The notes beneath the pieces are model-generated. The model did not search any database and was not told the DNA's origin. It saw only the letters and a program-made list of their open reading frames with translations. Position numbers and translations under genes: made by a program. 64,000 bases of DNA from Azadirachta indica (lineage: Eukaryota; Streptophyta; Magnoliopsida; Sapindales; Meliaceae), in assembly GCA_022749755.1 (NCBI GenBank), contig CM040446.1, forward strand, positions 2,906,966-2,970,965. Direction: 5' to 3'. Below, one piece after another: positions 59,643 to 64,000 of this stretch; within the stretch, counting starts at the first letter, position 1, and each line of letters opens with the position of its first letter.

Positions 59643-62600
59643 ACAGGTTTCAGATGCTGATGAAAACTAAAATTCCATGTTCATTCATAAAATGTCTATT
59701 TTGTAATTGAACCTGTGATATCCGTTATCTTGAATTGCTTCAACCCAGATATATTCTACCAGTTAATTGTAAAGCAACTATACTTTCTAACTTCACTGTT
59801 CATAGTAAATAACATTGTTTTCTGTTCTAATGGCCAGTTATTTGGTTGAGTCATTTGGTTTCAGAAATCTTGTCACGACTATCCATTGGCTGCATGTTGT
59901 CAATAGTGAAGACAAGATATTTGAAACGGGGACTTACTTTACAAATTGGATATTTAAGTTTAGTATTAAAGCATTGTAGATGGGTTTTTGTACGTGTTAC
60001 ATAAGTTTTTAGAGTACCTCATTATTGATAACTTGCTTTGGAAATCAATGGAAGTAGCAATAATTTTTATACATGATCAGTGTGAAAAAATTCAAATTAC
60101 AACAGGGCAGAAAGTCAATTGCCATGGGACAAGGACTTTTTACACAACCTCAAGGCCAAAATCTATGTATTAACATATAAAGTGGAATTTACATCAATCA
60201 ATTAATGAACTTAAATAAGTTGAATAGTTACTGATTTCTAGACCAGTAGGTCGGGACTGGGTTTGTCTTAATCTTGTTATCCACTGCTTACAATTGTAAA
60301 AGGCTCAAACTTTTAGGCCTTTCAGTATTGCTTTTTGGGTTCATAGTGCATCTCTCTTGAAGGCCCTCAATTTATAGGCCTCAAATTAATTGAATTTGGA
60401 TTTGTTATGTGAGGGAAGGGCTTTGTACAAATTGGCGTCGTCTCTTTGCTAGCTTTTGTGTTTATTGATTGAGCCATTTAATTCACTTGCATACTTTCAT
60501 TGACTATAGAAACCTACTAAGAATTAGAGTAGTCGATGCTTGTTTTGGCTTGTAAATTTGATAGGGAAATTGTCAAATGAGCACGTTTTATTTGTGCATA
60601 ATGTTTGGTTGAAATAGACTAAATAATTTTAAGATTTGCGAAATATTCAACATACATGCGTTGCAAAAATAGATTTAATCGTTATTTTCTAGAAAATTCT
60701 ATCAGATTCTATCTGCTAAAATAACAGTATGACATTAAGCACTTTGGTATTTTATCAATTGTTGTGTACTAGACATCTCAAGAATGTGCAACTGCCAAGC
60801 TAGAGAGAATAGGTTGAAGCCAAACTTGAGAAGTAAATGTTGCTAACCCCCCAAAGATATGGTATTATTACCAACTACAAGTGCAAAAATGTATTAAATG
60901 AGATTAGGTGAAAATCGTCTCATCTCATCTGCTGCTTATCCTATAATCACTTCCTTTTTCTGAGAAATATATTATTGAAAAGATGGAGACATACGGCTAC
61001 CAAAAACAGTAATAATTCCTGTGAGAGAGCTACAACCATAGGTATCTATGATGATAAGAAATTTTGAAAAATTGGTGCACAAAATAAACCCATTTGTAAA
61101 ACTGTTTTATTAGAATTTGTAACTTAACATAATCAAGGACTTATTTGTCATAAAATGAATAATTATACTATTTTTTGAAAAATATAAAAAAAAAAATTAG
61201 GAACTGAAATGCAATTATTGATTACGCCGATTTACAAAAACCTCTAGCGTGGTTGCGTTGGCCCCTATCACAAACAACTCGTTCGTTGCAAACGTGGATA
61301 AACAAATGACCAACCAAAAGCCAAAATCAATACAACGAAGGTGATGTATTTTGTGAATCCTATCCTATCTCAGGCAAAATCTTTGGTGGGCTCCTAAACA
61401 ATTGATAAGATTAGCTAATCCACAAGTCTTTGATTACTCAATAATGACCACCAAAACCGATAGAATTTTCACAAATCGGCCAATCCCATGAAGTTTCGTC
61501 GAACGTGTACTCCCCCAATTGGGTTTTAAAAATCAAAATATACCCAAAAAGTATTTTCATATAAAATTGTCCTCAAGTTTGATACGTGAAGGCTCAAGGA
61601 ACCATTGGAAACTTGGAATATTTTTGCGTGTGAAGATAAAGTAAGTATGAAATTGATGAGAAAAAGAGCGTCGAAAAGTTTGAACGTATATAAGTATTCA
61701 ATTTGAGCCAACCTTCAAAGTCGAATCCATTCAGAAAACGGAGTTGAAGAAGGCAGCTTGGACCGAGTTGTATTTTGGCTCCACCACCGAGTTTTATTAC
61801 CAACTTTGCCCCATCACCAACCATTTGAAAGTATCCATGTGCCTACATATTCAAAACCCTAGAGAATTAAATTATTGGCTTGCCCTTATCTCTTATGAAA
61901 TTTCGTAATTTAATTTCACCATTATTATAATAAGTTAGTTACAAAAGATTATTGGCGGATACATACTTGTTAATTCAAGTACTAAGATTTGTCCAATTAC
62001 ACTATCTTTACATTAAAATAAATATTTAGGTTATATTACTATTTAAAACGTAACATTTATAACACATATACGATAACAAAATGATATATGACAATCATGA
62101 GCTATTTTTCTTTGGATTGGGTTACATATTTTTTGTTATAGAAATCGACTCATGTGCTGCATGTCCTCGATGATCACTAAGCTAACAATTATATATATAT
62201 ATATATATATATGTGCATCAATTAATTAATTAGCCAACAAATCAAATTTATGTACCACGCATGCAATTGTCTAAGCGATGTTATTCTTAAAACTTATAGC
62301 GAAAATGCTTTACCCGACATGATAAGACAAGCCTTTGGTATTAATAACTTGGTCCTCGAAAATATAAGTACATGTTTGTGTTTATAGCAAGCCAGCTAAT
62401 AGAGATCCCTTTTTCCATTGATATACATATATATTGTTGTCCAAACGCTTTTGTTTCCTTTAAGATTACAATATATAACAACTGTAGGTCCATCTCAATT
62501 TTGGTTTCCCTCATTATTATTATTATTATTTTTATTTTTATTTTTATTATAATGTTTGAATCCACTATAAACAATAACATCGTCAAAAACTGAAAGAGTA

Positions 62601-64000
62601 TTCTAGTGGAATTGGTATTGATAATGCTCTTTTCTCTGTATCGAATATATATATGCACTTAATTTCATGCACACCTTTTAGAAAGGAGAAGATTATTCTT
62701 CCACTCTAATTCAATTTATATGAAACTCTAAAAATCAATTTAACTCTTAAAAATTCATCAATTTAATTCAAAATATATATGTGAGTTTGATCCATGTCAT
62801 TAATTTAATACGTTAGATTTGTGTATTAAAATGCAAATTAATTTGGTTCGTTAGGTTGATAAAATTTTCTTTTCCATTATAAAACTCAACTGTTCAATTG
62901 CGATTGATTTATTTATTATCACTTCAAATTAAATTGAAATTTTATATATTGATCGATATTATTATATTAATCACTTTGAATTTTAACAAATTAATTAATG
63001 TTGAACCCATAAACACTCATGCTTGACTAAATGAAACCAAATGAAAGAAATATCTCAAATCAAATTGGTCAATTTTCTAAGTTTATTATTTTATGTTGAT
63101 TTTTTTTTTTAAAGTTCCGATGAAGATGTAATCTTAATATAGAGACAAAGTTGGAGCTTTCATGAGCAACAAAGCTCAAACATCCAAAGTCTTAGTCAGC
63201 TGCCTTATCTAACTAATGAATTAATTTAGTTAACTAATCAAAATTTCTAATTAAATTAAAAGTGGGCAAGCACCAAAAGGAACAGAAAGGCTAAAAAGAC
63301 AAAAAAAAAAATTGAATAATAATATTCTTAGGTATAAACAACAAAAAAAAAATTAGAGAGATAATAAGAGATTAGGGATTGGAACATAGTTTTATTCTTT
63401 GAATATGCCCATATGATTAAAATATATTCAAATGGGTGAAAAGTCTTTGGGATTATGTAATAGAGACTTCATTTGATTTGATTTGATTTTATCACAAACT
63501 TACACTTCCTGTTTGGGTTCTAGAAAATGACCCCTGTTTGGATAGCTAACTCCAAGAAAATTAAATTAGGAAAAGTTGTCAAAATGTTTAGCATACTTCA
63601 AAGCCAAACGTATCCGTTTCGCTGGGTTCTTTAATTTATTTTATTATAATATTTTTATTAATTAATTTATGTCTACAATATGGTCTGTCTATAAGTATGA
63701 CCTTTCTTTGGCATAACTCTTGAATCAAACAATAAATGTAGATAAAGCTTAGGTTGTAGCCTCTTCTCAACTAAAAGAATTAATAATTAAAAGATTTAAA
63801 TACTGAGAGAGGATCCAAATATAAAGTGATAATACTATTATAGATCAAACTCTTTTCAAATCCTAATTTATGAAAATTGATTACTACGTAATTAATATAA
63901 TTAATAGATGGTTTAATCCCACTTAAAACTTTGGGTAAAAGAATTTTTAAATCTTAAAATTTGACATTAACAAATTTTAATAATTTTAAAAATACTATAA
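59643..64000. other. Intergenic to the window end
   Basis: The first part is the 3' flank of the LHC-like gene. Short ORFs (for example 61594-61824 on -) show no recognised domain. An AT microsatellite lies at 62189-62212 and a TTA/TTTTTA run near 62513-62550. I see no gene, RNA gene or bounded mobile element. Confidence 0.45.
62189..62212. repeat. (AT)n microsatellite
   Basis: About 12 AT units. Confidence 0.9.

Noticed and set aside
61594..61824. 76-codon - strand ORF starting MVGDGAKLVIKLGGGAKIQL
   Set aside because: Looks protein-like at the start but no family is recognised, no promoter is evident and the second half is low complexity.
1..64000. Search for tRNA, rRNA, snoRNA and CRISPR-like arrays
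   Set aside because: No tRNA T-loop/acceptor pairing, rRNA block or regularly spaced repeats were seen by eye; tRNAscan-SE and Infernal would be decisive.

Overview
The window is nuclear DNA from a flowering plant. It is AT-rich, its genes have GT-AG introns, it carries small plant transposons, and its families are plant-specific (XBAT-type RING ligase, CHX antiporter, EG45/natriuretic-peptide-like proteins, ATL RING-H2, an ELIP/HLIP-type thylakoid protein). A woody eudicot, perhaps Citrus, is my guess; the sequence alone does not prove the species.

Layout. (1) 233-1937 (+): last three coding exons of an XBAT32-like ankyrin/RING E3 ligase. (2) 2 to 8.3 kb: mostly non-coding, with a diverged tandem duplication of a transcribed-looking segment and a complete 983-bp Mutator-like foldback element with a 10-bp target duplication. 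(3) 8418-11520 (+): five-exon plastid GNAT acetyltransferase. (4) 12305-15060 (-): CHX-type cation/H+ antiporter broken by about four frameshifts. (5) 16-29.5 kb: six EG45/plant natriuretic peptide-like genes. Four are intact (all -). One is inverted and broken, with a small LTR element in its promoter. One is broken by a nested insertion. Every family member appears to end in a 7-nt third coding exon. (6) 31180-31638 (+): intronless RING-H2 gene, ATL56-like. (7) 37.8-55.2 kb: five related multi-pass membrane protein genes (all +). Three are near-identical tandem copies interleaved with degenerate stubs and 3' fragments. (8) 56656-59642 (+): five-exon one-helix LHC-like gene with a MITE ending 51 bp before its ATG. 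(9) 59.6-64 kb: no recognised gene.

From family knowledge, the order EG45/PNP, then ATL56-like RING-H2, then membrane-protein family matches the neighbourhood At2g18660 (PNP-A), At2g18670 (ATL56), At2g18680/At2g18690 in Arabidopsis. Regions 5 to 7 are therefore probably an old syntenic block in which the first and last members have expanded in tandem. EG45/PNP proteins are secreted apoplastic signals tied to water/ion balance and defence, so the block may be under birth-and-death evolution. Intact genes, stubs, orphan promoter copies, an inversion and gene-conversion-like patchworks sit side by side.
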